DNA of 64,000 nt from Mixophyes australis. Its lineage: Eukaryota; Chordata; Amphibia; Anura; Limnodynastidae. The position numbers and the translations under genes are program-made. This document shows, in pieces, positions 1-11,968 of the stretch. Under the pieces are notes generated by a model. That model had not been told where the DNA came from. It saw nothing but the letters and a program-made list of their open reading frames with translations, and did no database searches. The first letter of the stretch is position 1. Each line of letters starts with the position of its first letter. The stretch is taken from the NCBI GenBank assembly GCA_036250195.1, contig JAVHZZ010000003.1:330879694-330943693 (forward strand). Reading direction: 5' to 3'.

Positions 1-490
1 TGTAGTAGCATAGATTATTGTACAATGGAAATGCCTAACATAAGAAGTGAGCCATAAGATATGATCTAAGGTCATCCGCCAAAGAATATTGCCTAAAAGG
101 AATGTAAAATAATACATGGAAATGCTGAACTGAAATGTTAAAGCCAAACCATTTGTCTACAGAGTCCCCCGCAACATGTGAAGTAATTTTACATTCTGCT
201 ATAAATAAACAAATGCCCCCCTCAGTTTTGATGGCAATAAAATTGCCATCAATTGAAAAAGTAATTTATGCAATGCATTTAAAATAACTTCAGTTAGGGT
301 TTCCTTTTGGTAACTCTGGGGAGAGCTGGATAGTGGGACAAAAATGAAAGAAAGAAGAAACAACTTTCTGTCATTTCTTTTATTTTTGTCCCAATATGAT
401 ATGCTCTTGGGGTGCACCGTTTATAACACTCATTCCATATATGATCACTAAGTAAAAGGATTCTTTCTTGATAAATGAGTGGGACAGATT
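1..490. other. Unassigned AT-rich sequence, no gene seen
   Basis: No coding segment, RNA gene or recognisable repeat was identified. The short open frames here are unrelated to known proteins and look like chance. Confidence 0.5.
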
Positions 491-586
491 TACCGTATTT
501 CCCCATGTATAAGACGCACCCATGTATAAGACGCACCTTAATTTTGGGGCCCAAAATGAAAAAAAAAGATGTATTACATAGAGTAC

Positions 587-873
587 ACTGGAGGAGCCTG
601 CAATTTGTCACAGAGCACACTGGAGGAGCCTCCAATTTGTCACCGAGCACACTGGAGGAGCCTCCAATTTGTCACCGAGCACACTGGAGGAGCCTCCAAT
701 TTGTCACCGAGCACACTGGAGGAGCCTCCAATTTGTCACCGAGCACACTGGAGGAGCCTCCAATTTGTCACCGAGCACACTGGAGGAGCCTCCAATTTGT
801 CACCGAGCACACTGGAGGAGCCTCCAATTTGTCACCGAGCACACTGGAGGAGCCTACATTTGTCACAGAGCAG
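587..873 (+). repeat. 32-bp tandem array, nine units
   Basis: Units begin at 587 and every 32 bases to 843, each starting ACTGGAGGAGCC; middle units are essentially identical, the first and last are diverged. 32 is not a multiple of three and the unit lacks stops in all plus frames, so every plus frame stays open and reads the same cyclic 32-residue string. The long open frames over this block are therefore products of the repeat, not genes. Confidence 0.95.
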
Positions 874-1066
874 ACTGGAGCTTGTAATTTGTTGAGATTC
901 ACTAGAGCAGCTTACATATTCAGACCAAAATGAGGCAATGAGCGCTACTGCACAGTCTTGCTGACAAGAGACAAGTCACGTAGACACGCCCCAAGCCTAA
1001 TGTCAACAAGACTGTGCAGCTTTTGTCAGGGAAACACGGAGGAATCTGCAGCGGCGATCATCGGAA

Positions 1067-1088
1067 CTGTCAGTCACGTGACTGACAG
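1067..1088. repeat. Perfect 22-bp palindrome centred on an E-box
   Basis: The block beginning CTGTCAGTCA is a perfect reverse-complement palindrome with CACGTG at its centre. It lies inside the TA-flanked transposon. It could bind bHLH proteins or simply be part of the foldback structure; no function is shown. Confidence 0.8.
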
Positions 1089-1298
1089 CGCCGAGACTGT
1101 GGGAGGCGCCTGCAGGACCTGAAGGTTCTTTTGCAAAGTAACGGTGGACACGCTGGAGCTGATTAGCGGGGACTCCTCACACCAGATGCCGACTTCTTCA
1201 ATCAGGTAAGTAGCGCTTGCAGTGTATAAGACGCACCTTTTTTTTTGACCCAAAATTTGGGGTAAAAAGGTGCGTCTTATACATGGGGAAATACGGTA

Positions 1299-3920
1299 TT
1301 TCACATTCGATATTCAATACGACTTGTTCTGTACGGATGTTCAAAAAGTAATTTTTCAGGGAGCTGGATATTTTCTTCTAAGACCCAGAATGTCACCAAG
1401 ATTTCTGTCGATCTTTGAAGTGAGGTCTGTCATAGTGCCCAGTAGTATCCCAGAGATTGATATACTGTGTGATCTGGCGTACCAAAGGGCATTTACAGCC
1501 AACATCTCCAGCAGGTTAAGAACACCATCAAGTAACTGTCTCCCAGTGTATGATTTGCAACAGTACTGGACAAATTGATCAAATAGTTAGGAGGCATGGC
1601 CAAAGTTAGGCGCCAGCAATTTTCTATTAAACAATCTGCAAGCCAGGAAAATGTTTTTTTTTAAAGGTTTGTTGAGATGCATGTTGAAAGGTCCCATAGC
1701 ATTCTCTACAAGCCTGTGCCACCCACATAGTACTGTTTACCAGCCTATGGCATCCAAATGTCCTCCAAATACTCCTACTTCCTGCAGTGCATTTGCTGGG
1801 AGCTTTTACAACTGACAACTTACAAAAACCATAATTTTTTTCTAAGATGTTTTTTACTGTGGGGTTGAAAAGGGGAACATGATCTGGTTGGTGTTGGTTA
1901 TATATTCTGATGTTACTAAAGGTGTTCAGTGGTGTTAATGTGTATGTTAAGCCACAACGCTTTTGTAACTTAAACAGGTTGCTGTTTACTTAAAGATGAT
2001 AGCAACAGATGAATGCAGTTTCTCACAGATGCTTGTAGTACAGAGGTATTCAGCAGTAACAACAGTTGCAGCAATCAGGAAATAGAGATTATATGCAGTA
2101 CACACTTGTGTGTATATATATGCTGTTGGTGATGCAGTCTAATGCTGATATATTGATGCAGTTGCAGGCAGAACTCTGTATATACTGCACAGACGTGCAG
2201 TCTGTTGTTTTGGCACAAGACTCTCCTCTTATGTATACCTGTGGGCATACAGTAGGGAGCCTCCAGTGCACATATGAGGGCATTTTAATGACTTATATAA
2301 CTGTGGCCACACAGCTCTCTAGACTGTGACTGTCCCCATATACTGTCTGAGTGGAAGTGTGGCGCGAAAAGCTGAACTTCTGGTTTCTGAGGTTTGGGCA
2401 TTTGCAGTAGCACAAATCGGACATTGGCGTCCTGCCACACTTCCGGTTTCCTCCTAGACCACCAGAAAACTAGCGGTTGCCATAGCAACCACAGGAAACG
2501 GAGCGAAAGCGCTCCTACATACTAACAGTTGGCAAGTAGCATTTTTCAGGCAGCATTATAACCTACAACTATTGTTTCTCTCCACCCCTCAGCTGCAAAT
2601 GTCATTGGGCAGACAATGCTGTAAATACTATATTTATTGGTGGCGCTAAAAGGGTTAAACTCTTCTGCAAAGATTATTCCCTAGATTTTGGTTTCATACA
2701 CATGCTTCACATTAGACAATGCAATACTTCGAAATACATGTGAGATGGAGTGTTTGTTCCTTATCCAAAATTTGTGTTCTCTGGGGTATTTTTGTTGAAA
2801 TTTTTGATTGACCAGTAATTGCATACTCTTAATGCTAGCATCTGGTGATAGCGTATCTTTTAAATAACCATTTATGCATATTTAAAACATTCAATTTCAA
2901 ATGTCTTGCCGCATACCTTCTATGACAATTATTTGCTTTATACTTCCAGCCAATATCAAACCTGCCTATTCTAAAACTAGTATCAAATCTCTTTAAGAGA
3001 ATATGATGTCAAGGTGTATTAGACTTAACTTTATCCAATCATATTTTACTGCTCTCTGATTATCTCAATATTGTCGATTTTATATACATTTGTGACATTA
3101 TCCTCAGTATATTTTTAACCTTATTTATATTACAGTAGTTTTTGATTATTCAAATTATGTGGCAGTGTTTATAAGCTCACTGAGGAAATTATTAATGCCG
3201 TATTTTCATGTAATTGGGTTAATATTTCATCTTATTTAACAGCTTTCTATGTATTCCTCTATTAAGTATTTCCCTTAAGAGGATTTTCTTCTATGTTAGG
3301 AACACCATGTGTAGAGTTAGATTGAATGAGCTTTAAAATACATTTATATATGAGATAATATATCCCCTAAGTCATCGAGGAGATCTTCGTTTACAAAGGA
3401 GGATAGAGTGTATTAAATATATTATTAGTCCTTTTAGAGTACATTAATTAACATACAACCCTCATAGTTCAAGCTAGTGTAAAAACTATAAACACTATGC
3501 AGTTATATATGTACGAAATAGTAGATTCACGTAAACTATAATGTTATAACGTTTTTTCAATAATATAATCTTACACACCAAACATATAATAGTTCAAAAT
3601 GTAAATAAACCACACACCTCGTTTTAAAAGTAATTTTATTTGAAATAAATAAAAACATCCACCCTTGTAATACTTGCCAACATCCAGGTACTTCATCTGT
3701 AATCTATGCTTGTCCATATCCATAAAATTAAATCCCTTGATTTAGCATCTTGGACCTAAAAGAAAAGCCATGTCCATAAAAAAACAAGCGGTCCTGCAGC
3801 TTGTGAAAAACATATAGTCCACAGGAACTGTGTTTGGAAAAATAAAAAGCCCTTTAACACTGTTGCGTACTAGCATTTGGAATTAAGAACTCCTGCCGAG
3901 TAATGAGAGTAATACTACTG
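1299..3920. other. Unassigned sequence with one promoter-like motif cluster
   Basis: No protein family was recognised on either strand. Around 2340-2520 base composition becomes locally richer in C and G and several transcription-factor consensus sites cluster (separate entry). From about 2700 to 3650 the sequence is strongly AT-rich without visible structure. Confidence 0.5.
2361..2489. promoter_or_regulatory. Cluster of E2F, ETS and RFX X-box consensus motifs
   Basis: GGCGCGAAAA at 2361-2370 fits the E2F consensus. ACTTCCGGT at 2439-2447 fits the reverse ETS/GABP site. GTTGCCATAGCAAC at 2476-2489 fits the RFX X-box (GTNRCC, spacer, RGYAAC). Three proliferative or housekeeping-type sites within 130 bases is promoter-like. 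No first exon or open frame follows, and the block could instead be part of an unrecognised repeat. No link to the APLF exon 52 kb away can be shown. Confidence 0.3.
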
Positions 3921-4002
3921 CTAGGTCTATTTATTACCTGGGGCTTTCCCATGTCCTCAGTGCTGACAGTGTGGGTAAGCTCCAGGTTATAAATAGACCT
4001 AG
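3921..4002. repeat. Imperfect inverted repeat, 26-bp arms
   Basis: The arm at 3921-3946 (starts CTAGGTCTATTTA) pairs with 3977-4002 with two mismatches and a 30-base spacer. It may be the core of a small foldback element; no clear TSD was found. Confidence 0.7.
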
Positions 4003-4373
4003 TTGTTTAATGCCATCACTACTTCTTAGCCATGTGTTGGAGTGTGGGGTTTGAATGGGAGAGGAAATTGATGTTATCTCCTCACACGTCCATGTGAAAA
4101 GAGGCCTGGCAGAGACAACATCTCTTGCCTTTTTAAAAATGCTTCTGTGGGCTTATCCTGTGCCCAGGATTTTTCACTGATATGTGAATTAATATGTAAA
4201 TTGTAAGGATGTGTGTCCAAACAAATGTCTTGTTAGAAAATGGGGAAAGTGGATGGTTCCTTAACTCTCCGACCTGACAGAGACACAGGGCCAGACATGG
4301 GCTTAAATCAGGGAGTTATTTTGGAGAATGACGGGAAATTCTTTCATTTTTTTTATTTTGTATTATTTCTTTA

Positions 4374-4416
4374 CCCCCCCCCCCCCCCCCCCCTCTCTAT
4401 CTCTCTCTCTCTCTCC
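4374..4416 (+). repeat. Poly-C run followed by CT microsatellite
   Basis: About 20 consecutive C residues are followed by TC dinucleotides: simple sequence. Confidence 0.95.
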
Positions 4417-7400
4417 CTTTTTTTATTTTTTGTAAACTCTGGAAGACCTTTTATGAGTCAAACAGGCTGTATTGGCACTCCCATTTGAGAACTGACAGTT
4501 ACTGACATTACAACTGTTTTAGATTCAGATAGTACTCGATATAGCAATACTAGGATATTTCCGATAACTCATTTTTTGTCATGAGATTTCCATTCAGTGA
4601 GGAAATGTGCTGTGGTGTTGAGCTCACGAATACAAGAAGTATAAGGAAGTAGTAAACTTTATCCCACTGCCAATGTTCCCTTATTAGAGGTAGCACTGAC
4701 ATTGTGTCCAACCCAATTCATTTTTGACATAATTTCATGTTGTTAGGGAGCAACAAGTAGCACTGGGCTTCATAAACACAAGGTTGCATTCTTCTATTGG
4801 TGTCTGTGGATTTATTCTTAATGTCCCTGCTACATTGAAAACAGTATTGAATCTCCCTTTCACCGACTTAGATTTGTGAACAGGTCACATAGGCAGAAGT
4901 GCAGGGTTATGTTTTTCCTAATTTATTTAATAAATTATGTATATATTAAAGCCATTTAAACATGTGCTTAGTTTGGGCAAAATTGTATTCATGGATTTAT
5001 TATATACAGATCATATATAGTTTAGATTTGCAACCAGTGAGAGCTTGTGAAAGATGGGAGATAATGAGTTGGTGCAAAAAGGGGCCCTATGGGAGCCAAA
5101 ATACAGTATAAACCAGGATCTCTTATTTCATGTTAATAAAGGTAAATATGATAATACATTCTTTTATTTATGGAGAATAACATATGCCTAGTTATTTTAC
5201 CTAGAGCAACCCAAATCCTGCACTCATTGGAGGCAGCAGATTAATGGGCTGAACAATTCAAGAGTATGCAGCCTATCATTGCCTTGGGCAATGCCAAACC
5301 AGTGACATTTCCTAAGTGATGTCATCAGCTCATCAAATTCACAGACATCAATCTGATTGCTAAAGTGTAAGTGAGTTCTCCTTATTACACTGAGGGTCTA
5401 ACAGTGAGGTAAATATACTAATGACCATTTATCATTAATAATTGTACTCCTTAAAAAGTAGTTTCCAGTTTAACACCAAGAAATACATTTCCTTTTATGT
5501 CCTAAATTTACATGAACAATGATAATCATTCATGTTAATAAAGATTGTCCGCAAGATGTAAAACTTTGTTATCTGTAGCTGACAGTGTTACCGGTGCGAC
5601 AAAGCCGTTTTATTTTATTCGTATTCCTTCCTGATTTATACCTGCAGCTTACCCACAGTGATGAGAATGTGCTCTGCTATTGGGATCAATGCTCCCAATT
5701 CCTACTTTGGTTTCAGTGCGCTTATCCAGTGTTGTCAAACCACAATCTAGCTGCTCTGTGTGCGTTCTATGGTACATTTAAGTGTCTCTTTCTGGCCAGG
5801 TGAAATGTTGGGGTATATATTATAAGCAGCCATTATAGTCACATGGTCATGCATAGCTTCTGACACATCAATCACGCAGCTCAAAATGTTTCATCAAAAT
5901 GCGTAAATACATAAATATACCATTTTATAAGTGTAATACTTTGGAGCCCATTTTAAAATTTCAATACAAATAAATGGTTTGCCTGTGTAGCATATTACAT
6001 ATCTGATTCCTTTTTACAACACCTAATGTTTCACACGTTTGAAAATTTACAGCAGCCGTGACACTTGGCGGAGCAAGCTGGAAGATGTAGTTCAACAACA
6101 GTTAATTAACTGCCCCTGATGTCAGGAATAAAATACTTAGAATTTCCATAATTATTTCACATACCCGAATCACTTCCATTTTAATCCAACCTTCCTCTGC
6201 CCATTCCCCCAGTTGTTTTTATTTCCCAGGTTTCTATGAGAATGGTCTTTAATAGCAGATTACATTTCTTCTGTTCCTCAAACTGGATTTTAATTAAGTT
6301 TAGCAGTCTCCTGCTCCTGCAGTGATGAATCTTATCTTCACATGTAATGTGAGACACAGGTGTTTCATACAGATTTGGTGTAAAATTCTCAAAAGCTTTT
6401 GCTGAGCCTTTAATGAGCACACAGTAGTACGTTACCAGTGTTTTACCTGGAATAATATTTTGGCAGTGCCTGAAAAAGGGTTATTTTAACTACACATTGT
6501 TATATAGGGGAAAGCCATAGAGCTTTACACAATTCTAAAATCGACACAATAATTATACACATTTAGAACAATGAACATGTCTGTAACTGCATGAGATTGT
6601 TTTATTATACAAGCTTCTAAGTGTAATGGTCATGCATGTAGCTGGTCATTTTACACGTTTAACATTTGCATTCTCAAAGCCTATTTAAATACAATTAAGG
6701 TTTCCGCTCAAAAAATAATGCAAGCTAATGGACCTGTGCACAAACTTTCTGACAAGCGTTTGCTTTGCTTTTCTTTGCGTCAATTCCAATGATGTCTGTC
6801 GTTCATAAGTGTTAACGCTCATATTTGTAGCATAATTGTTTCCAATTGTTTCTCATTCTCCAGTTCATTGCAGTGAGCTCAGGTTTAGATATCAGACACA
6901 AATAAGATTGTCATTTTTTTATTTGATAAAATAAAATTGTTACAATTGGACAATTGTTACAGGGTTTATTTCAGACACTTTTTGTGCAGGCCTCCGATAA
7001 ATAAACCCCTATTCTGTAATCTCACATTTATAACATGGGAGAGTGGGACCTTACGCACAGTCTCACATAGTTGTAACAATCAAGAATAATAGTGAGTAAT
7101 CATTCATCTTTTAATATTAATTACATTGTATCACTTTGCTGTGAAAAATTCGTCCCACTCTTTGGACCATTTCATGTCTATATCTTGTGTTGTGCGATTT
7201 ATCCGGAGTCTGTAAACGTAAGGAGCGGATGAGATTCCCAGCTACAATTTGGCTTAATCCTGCAACTAACCTTGATAAGGGATACAGACCTGCATCACTT
7301 TATATAATAGTCGTCCGATCCTCTTCTCCAGGGTTTATACTGCTATTGGCAGTTCTCAGGCAAAGATCATTTGTATGAATATTTTCCAAACATTCTCTGT

Positions 7401-7879
7401 GTGCATTACATCTTGAAGGTGTTTTGGTTATTTTTAAAAATAAACCATTGATAAATTGAAAAGCAGCATATCAGGCTCATATCTCAGGCAGAGAAATGCA
7501 TATTCATCAGTCGGCGTGCCCCGTCTGTACAATAAGAGTTGCAGGAAGCAGCAACGAGCGCTCATATCCCATCTCTTGGTTTCCAGGCAACAGCACAGAA
7601 ACTTCATTCAAAGTTTTAACATTGATAAGGCTGGTTGGAAAAACAAAGACTGAAAACACAGCGAGAAGTAAATATTTAGGTGTTGCTCAGTGCACATTGA
7701 TCTCTTCCTTTTATTATGTACTTCTGTGCAAGAGCAGTAGATTCCTATTAATAATTTAGTATGTTAGGAGCAGACAACCCGTGGGACTGCTGGAATTTGT
7801 AGCACCACAACAACTGTGTTGGCCAATGCCTGTTTTATAATCAAACTCCTGCCCAGCTGAAGAGCTGCAATAATATTCT
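4417..7879. other. Unassigned AT-rich sequence
   Basis: Read on both strands without recognising a coding domain, RNA gene or named repeat. Open frames are short and lack family motifs. Confidence 0.5.
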
Positions 7880-8351
7880 CCTCTTGTTTCTGATTTTGCA
7901 ATAACCTGGATGGAGAATTAATGGACCATCTCATCCACTCTCATTACCTGCTCACAATCCCGGCTACAAGACATTTTTTGGGCTGCTCCCTCTTAGTGGA
8001 ATTCCCTCCCTCGCACAATAAGACTTTTTCCGCTGGTCTTTAAACCGTCAAGCGTTTTCTGAAAATCCACCTCTTCAAGCCAGATTATAATATTCCTCAA
8101 CCATCCTCTTAACCTCCCTAGGTTACCCAATTACCACACTTTACACAGTTCACACAAGACAACAACCCTCTGACCCCCTGACCAACATTCCCTCATGTAT
8201 TAAACTCCCATTGTCCCATAGATTGTAAGCTTGCGAGCAGGGCCCTCTTACCTCTTTGTCTGTATTACCCAGTATTATTTTATTACTGTGTGTTCCCAAT
8301 TGTAAAGCACTACGGTATTTGCTGGTGCTATATAAATAAATGATGATGATT
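7880..8351 (+). mobile_element. LINE (L2/CR1-type) 3' end
   Basis: A decayed reading frame near 7990 gives LWNSLP-like residues, typical of the C-terminus of L2/CR1 ORF2 proteins, followed after a frameshift by a FLKIHLFKPDY-like stretch. The 3' tail contains ATTGTAAGCTTGCGAGCAGG and then a GTGCTATATAAATAAATGAT terminus ending in TGATGAT. An inverted copy of this tail lies at 62952-63097, and the SINEs in this window end in a closely related tail. The element is 5'-truncated and its protein is broken. The clade assignment rests on motif memory. Confidence 0.7.
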
Positions 8352-9496
8352 TAAATGTTTTTGTATCATTCTCTTAATAACAATTTTGCACATAATGTAG
8401 AACAGTGTGGTAAACATAGATGGTATAATACATAATATAATTATTTAGCGGTTTTATGCATTGTAACCTGGAACAAACATTCACTGAACTACCCTTAAAA
8501 AAATAGTGTCTTAATATCAATTGGACTTAGTCCATGTTAAAACAAACTTCTGCTGCTCTCCTTCCTTTTAGCCCTGCCTCACAGGGCAGAATTTGAAAGA
8601 TGAAACAAAAAATAGCACAGGATAGCGCAGTTCCTTTTTATTTCTGGCAATATAACAAGATTAAAAACCGTACATTAAAATATCTATTGGCATCTCACTC
8701 ATCAATGCTGTGTACTGTGTGTATAGCCTGAACACAGTTCAACTACAGATCACCTTTAGCCTTTCTCTGGCAATGTAATCTTGATTGTTGTTTTATAAGC
8801 CTCTCTCTGTGTGCTCACCAGCCCAATATCAACACTTCTTCCGACCCCCCCCCCTATGCGTTTCGTCACCTCCTGTGAGTTTGTCAGTGACACTGTTCAC
8901 TTTCTGTCCCAACTCCACTTATTTGGGATACAGATGTTATCCAACTTAATATATAATAGTTCTTGCATAAAATACTTAATAAGCACAATGTCCAGTCATA
9001 TTTTAACAAATTGATTTGTTTACATAAGGATCCATTGGGAAAAATATAATGATTATACAAAACAAAACACTAACGACCTCCATTTTTCTGTAGCTCTATT
9101 CATTCTGATTGTTTGAGCTAGTTATGCAATTTAAGTTATACTACACAGTTCAAGATGGTATTCATAACATATGCATGTTAGACCATAGGAAAATGATGCT
9201 TTCTTTTGTATCATAAAATGTGTCCCATTGAAATGTAAGTGTTTTTTTGCAGAATGGAAATGGCAGTGCATCCTTTTTCAAAGGAAGGATCCCACTAAAA
9301 ATGCGCCATCTCTACCTATTTTTTATCATTCCAATATTCTCATTCCGCAAAAAAGGTCAATTCAAAGGAAGAAAATGCATCCCATTACAAATATAGTATA
9401 AGTTCAGAATTATACCACCTCTGCAAAAGTAGAAAAATCAGGGAGAACAATTCTTTGTGCCCACCTTTAAAGCTGGGAATGCCTCTCTAAATGCAC
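8352..9496. other. Unassigned sequence
   Basis: No gene or named repeat recognised. A short C run lies near 8846. Confidence 0.5.
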
Positions 9497-9562
9497 TTCC
9501 TCCACTATTATCAGCTCAATTTAAATATAGTTATTTAAATTGAGCTGGTAATAGTGGAGGAA
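9497..9562. repeat. Near-perfect hairpin, 31-bp arms, 4-base loop
   Basis: The arm 9497-9527 (starts TTCCTCCACTATTATCAGC) is followed after TAGT by its reverse complement at 9532-9562 with one mismatch. There are no TIR or TSD features, so a local inverted duplication by template switching is more likely than a MITE. Confidence 0.9.
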
Positions 9563-9840
9563 ATTTTTCTTCATGGACAGAGTTGGCCATTAAACAAAAT
9601 TTTGCTTTGTTTACCTGGATTCAAGACCAGGTACATTCTTGCTTCTGATCCTTACTTAGCAATGCGTACTCCGATGCAATCAACTCCTCCCTTCAGCAAC
9701 TGCATTTTTTTTGTTTAACATCAGGTGCATTTGCACAAAACTAGGCATGTGACCTCACAAAGCAGAATTTGTGCTTTGGGTTTGCACTCCTTCACTTTCC
9801 AAATGAGCCCTATTGCCTGTTTTCTTTAGTACAATTGTCT

Positions 9841-10019
9841 AAGGGCTATATTTACTAAACTGCGGGTTTAAAGAAGTGGAGATGTTGCCTATAGCAACCA
9901 ATCAGATTCTAGCTTTCATTTTGTAGAATGCACTAAATAAATGACAGCTAGAATCTGATTGGTTGCTATAGGCAGCATCTCCACTTTTTCAAACCCGCCG
10001 TTTAGTAAATATACCCCTT
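9841..10019. mobile_element. Palindromic foldback MITE, copy 1 (179 bp)
   Basis: The whole element is a long inverted repeat. The left arm TTTACTAAACTGCGGG reappears inverted at the right end, and both arms contain an AATCAGATTCTAGCT stretch. A second copy with the same layout is at 44951-45130. The left arm carries GTTGCCTATAGCAACC followed by AATCAG, which is an RFX X-box consensus plus a CCAAT box. The right-arm X-box copy has a substitution. The TSD is unclear. Confidence 0.9.
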
Positions 10020-10457
10020 AGTGTGTAAAAAAATAAATACATTCAAAAATCTAATTTATAATCTAAAATACATTTTATAAAAAGTTGCAAGTTAAGTCAT
10101 TAAACCCTTGCCTGCTAAAACCTATATTTATGCATTCTAGATTATTGATTTGCTGTTTGGTGAGATTTTAAAGAGTAAAAACTTTTGTCAAGTTCCTTTA
10201 AATGTTACTATAAAAACCTTTCTTTGCAGGTCATAGCTTATAAAAAGGTGTTTTTATTATTTTTCTTATAATGTTCAGATTCCAGGTTGATTGTTTTGAT
10301 TTGGTTCTACGTATCTGACCATACCCTTTTGCTCTAGATTGCAGATAAAAGAATATCTAGGAGCCATGCTATACTTGAGGTGGTGGATGACGAGCTCCGC
10401 ATTAAACCGGTAACTACTAATATAGTCTAATTTCATTAAGGAAAATATTCTGTACAA
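10020..10457. other. Unassigned AT-rich sequence
   Basis: No gene or recognisable repeat seen. Confidence 0.5.
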
Positions 10458-10953
10458 GTTAACCCGTGCATGATACTCATGCATTCTAGTCAAATCAAGC
10501 TACTTAAGGTCTTAAAAAGGTTCTTGTCATGCATTTGGGCCTAGCCCAGGCCTCCTCAGGGGAAGAGCGTTACTTCCCGACGCAAGCGCCCTTTTTAATG
10601 TGTGTTCATGAGGTAAAATTACCTCACGAAAATGAGTTTGACCCCTCAACTCGTAAATTTAGCCTTTACTACCCCTCCCACAGGGGGAAGGGAGGATGAT
10701 GGATGTTAACTGACTTGACTATTCTAATTTTTTTGTCAAATAATGTCAGTATACCAAATTTCAGGTCAATTGGATGAGTCCTAAATAATTTTTTCCACAC
10801 ACACATACACTAACACACGGCTTTTACTTTTATATATTAGATAATGCTAAGAATTTAGTAGGTCAGTGTATAACTCCGCCCAGCAGGTGGCGCTGCAGCT
10901 TGTTTTTTCCACACACAGACTAACACACGCCGCTAGGCTTATATATATTAGAT
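10458..10953 (+). mobile_element. Interspersed repeat family A, copy 1 (starts GTTAACCCGTGCATGATACT)
   Basis: The left part shares the CATGCATTCTAGTCAAATCA block and the right part the CTCCGCCCAGCAGGTGGCG block with a second copy at 59612-60200. Both end in CACACGCC followed by TAGGC and a TATA-rich tail ending ATTAGAT or similar. The middle differs between copies. No TIRs are visible. The TATA-rich tail and lack of TIRs suggest a short retroelement; it is not assigned to a class. Confidence 0.75.
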
Positions 10954-11670
10954 TAATCCGTATAATTTGGTCTTTCTTCCATGTAAATCAGCTTGTTCTG
11001 TTATCACTAAAGCAATAATTTACATATCACTTTAAGGTAATATTCCCATTCACTTGTGCGTTAATTAAAATTCGAATGAATCTTAATTAAGATTTCAAGA
11101 GTTACTAATAATTTCCATATTCAATTAATTTCTTTTTCTTATTTGCAATCAATGTAAAATACGGTTACACACTACTCTACACGTACTGATTCATTGAGAA
11201 ATCTACTTCTCTGCATATTTGGCAGCAGTTATGTTCTACTGAGGAAAGATGTATCACTGACATAATTGGTGATTCATTGGGAAAACTTGTGTATGATGGG
11301 GAATGGCCCATAACAACCAACTCCTCTCAGTTATTACAGATATTAAAAATCACACCAGATTTTTCTGCTCTGCATACAGGTGTCTGGCCTGTGATATTGT
11401 GTCTTTTTATATGTTGTGGAACTGCTCAGTAATTTCTGACATTTTTAATGATTTCCTTTAGGGCATACATTATCTCATATACTGTATAATAAAAGATATT
11501 CACATTTTATGGTGGATTATGACAATCAACATTGTCCCACAGAATATAATAGTGAAGGATTAAATTTTACTTTAGAAATTTTGCAGGGTAGATCAGTCTT
11601 TATGTGCCACTCTTGGTCTATCATGTGTCCAGAATATTGATAGAGCTAAATTAGAACTTTAAATTAGAAC
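10954..11670. other. Unassigned AT-rich sequence
   Basis: No gene or named repeat recognised. Confidence 0.5.
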
Positions 11671-11968
11671 TCACAGCACAGGGTTCATGAGTTTGATTCC
11701 CAACCATGGCCTTATCTGTGTGGAGTTTGTATGTTTTTCCAGTGTTTGAGTGTATTTCCTCCGGGTGCTCCGGTTTCCTCCCACACTACAAAAATATTCT
11801 AGTAGGTTAATTGGCTGCTATTAAGTTGACCTTTGTCTCTATCAGTCTGTGAATGTGTATATGTTAGGGAATTTAGGCGGTAGCCTTCAATGGGGCAGGG
11901 ACTGAAGTTAGTGAGTTCTCTGTACAGTGCTGCAGAATTAGTGGTGCTATATAAATAGATGATGATGA
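11671..11968 (+). mobile_element. tRNA-derived SINE with LINE-like tail, 5'-truncated copy
   Basis: A B-box-like GAGTTTGATTCCC lies near the start, then the conserved body CTCCGGGTGCTCCGGTTTCC, then a tail with GGGGCAGGGACTGA and GTGCTATATAAATAGATGAT followed by ATGA repeats. The A-box half of the tRNA head is missing or diverged. The same family occurs at 15521-15851, 28580-28760, 48330-48657 and 51645-51850. Confidence 0.85.

Larger units (their letters stand above)
493..1296. mobile_element. Nonautonomous DNA transposon, 804 bp, about 28-bp TIRs, TA flanks
   Basis: The left end CCGTATTTCCCCATGTATAA is matched by the inverted right end ending at 1296. The dinucleotide TA lies directly outside each end (491-492 and 1297-1298), as expected of a TA target duplication. 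The subterminal motif TATAAGACGCACC occurs twice near the left end, and the right end carries a direct and an inverted copy, so the right terminus can itself fold. The interior holds a 32-bp tandem array and an E-box palindrome but no transposase frame. Seen: TIRs, TA flanks, internal repeats. Inferred: mobilised by a transposase encoded elsewhere. The superfamily is not assigned; a TA duplication alone does not settle it. Confidence 0.75.

Noticed and set aside
587..873. CRISPR-like repeat array
   Set aside because: Repeats are directly tandem with no unique spacers, and the DNA is eukaryotic.
475..933. 152-codon frame as a repeat protein gene
   Set aside because: All three plus frames are open because of the 32-bp tandem unit, the unit lies within a nonautonomous transposon, and no splice or promoter context supports a gene.
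2285..2488. Minus-strand frame near the motif cluster as the divergent neighbour gene of APLF (FBXO48)
   Set aside because: The translated residues show no F-box or other match to that protein.
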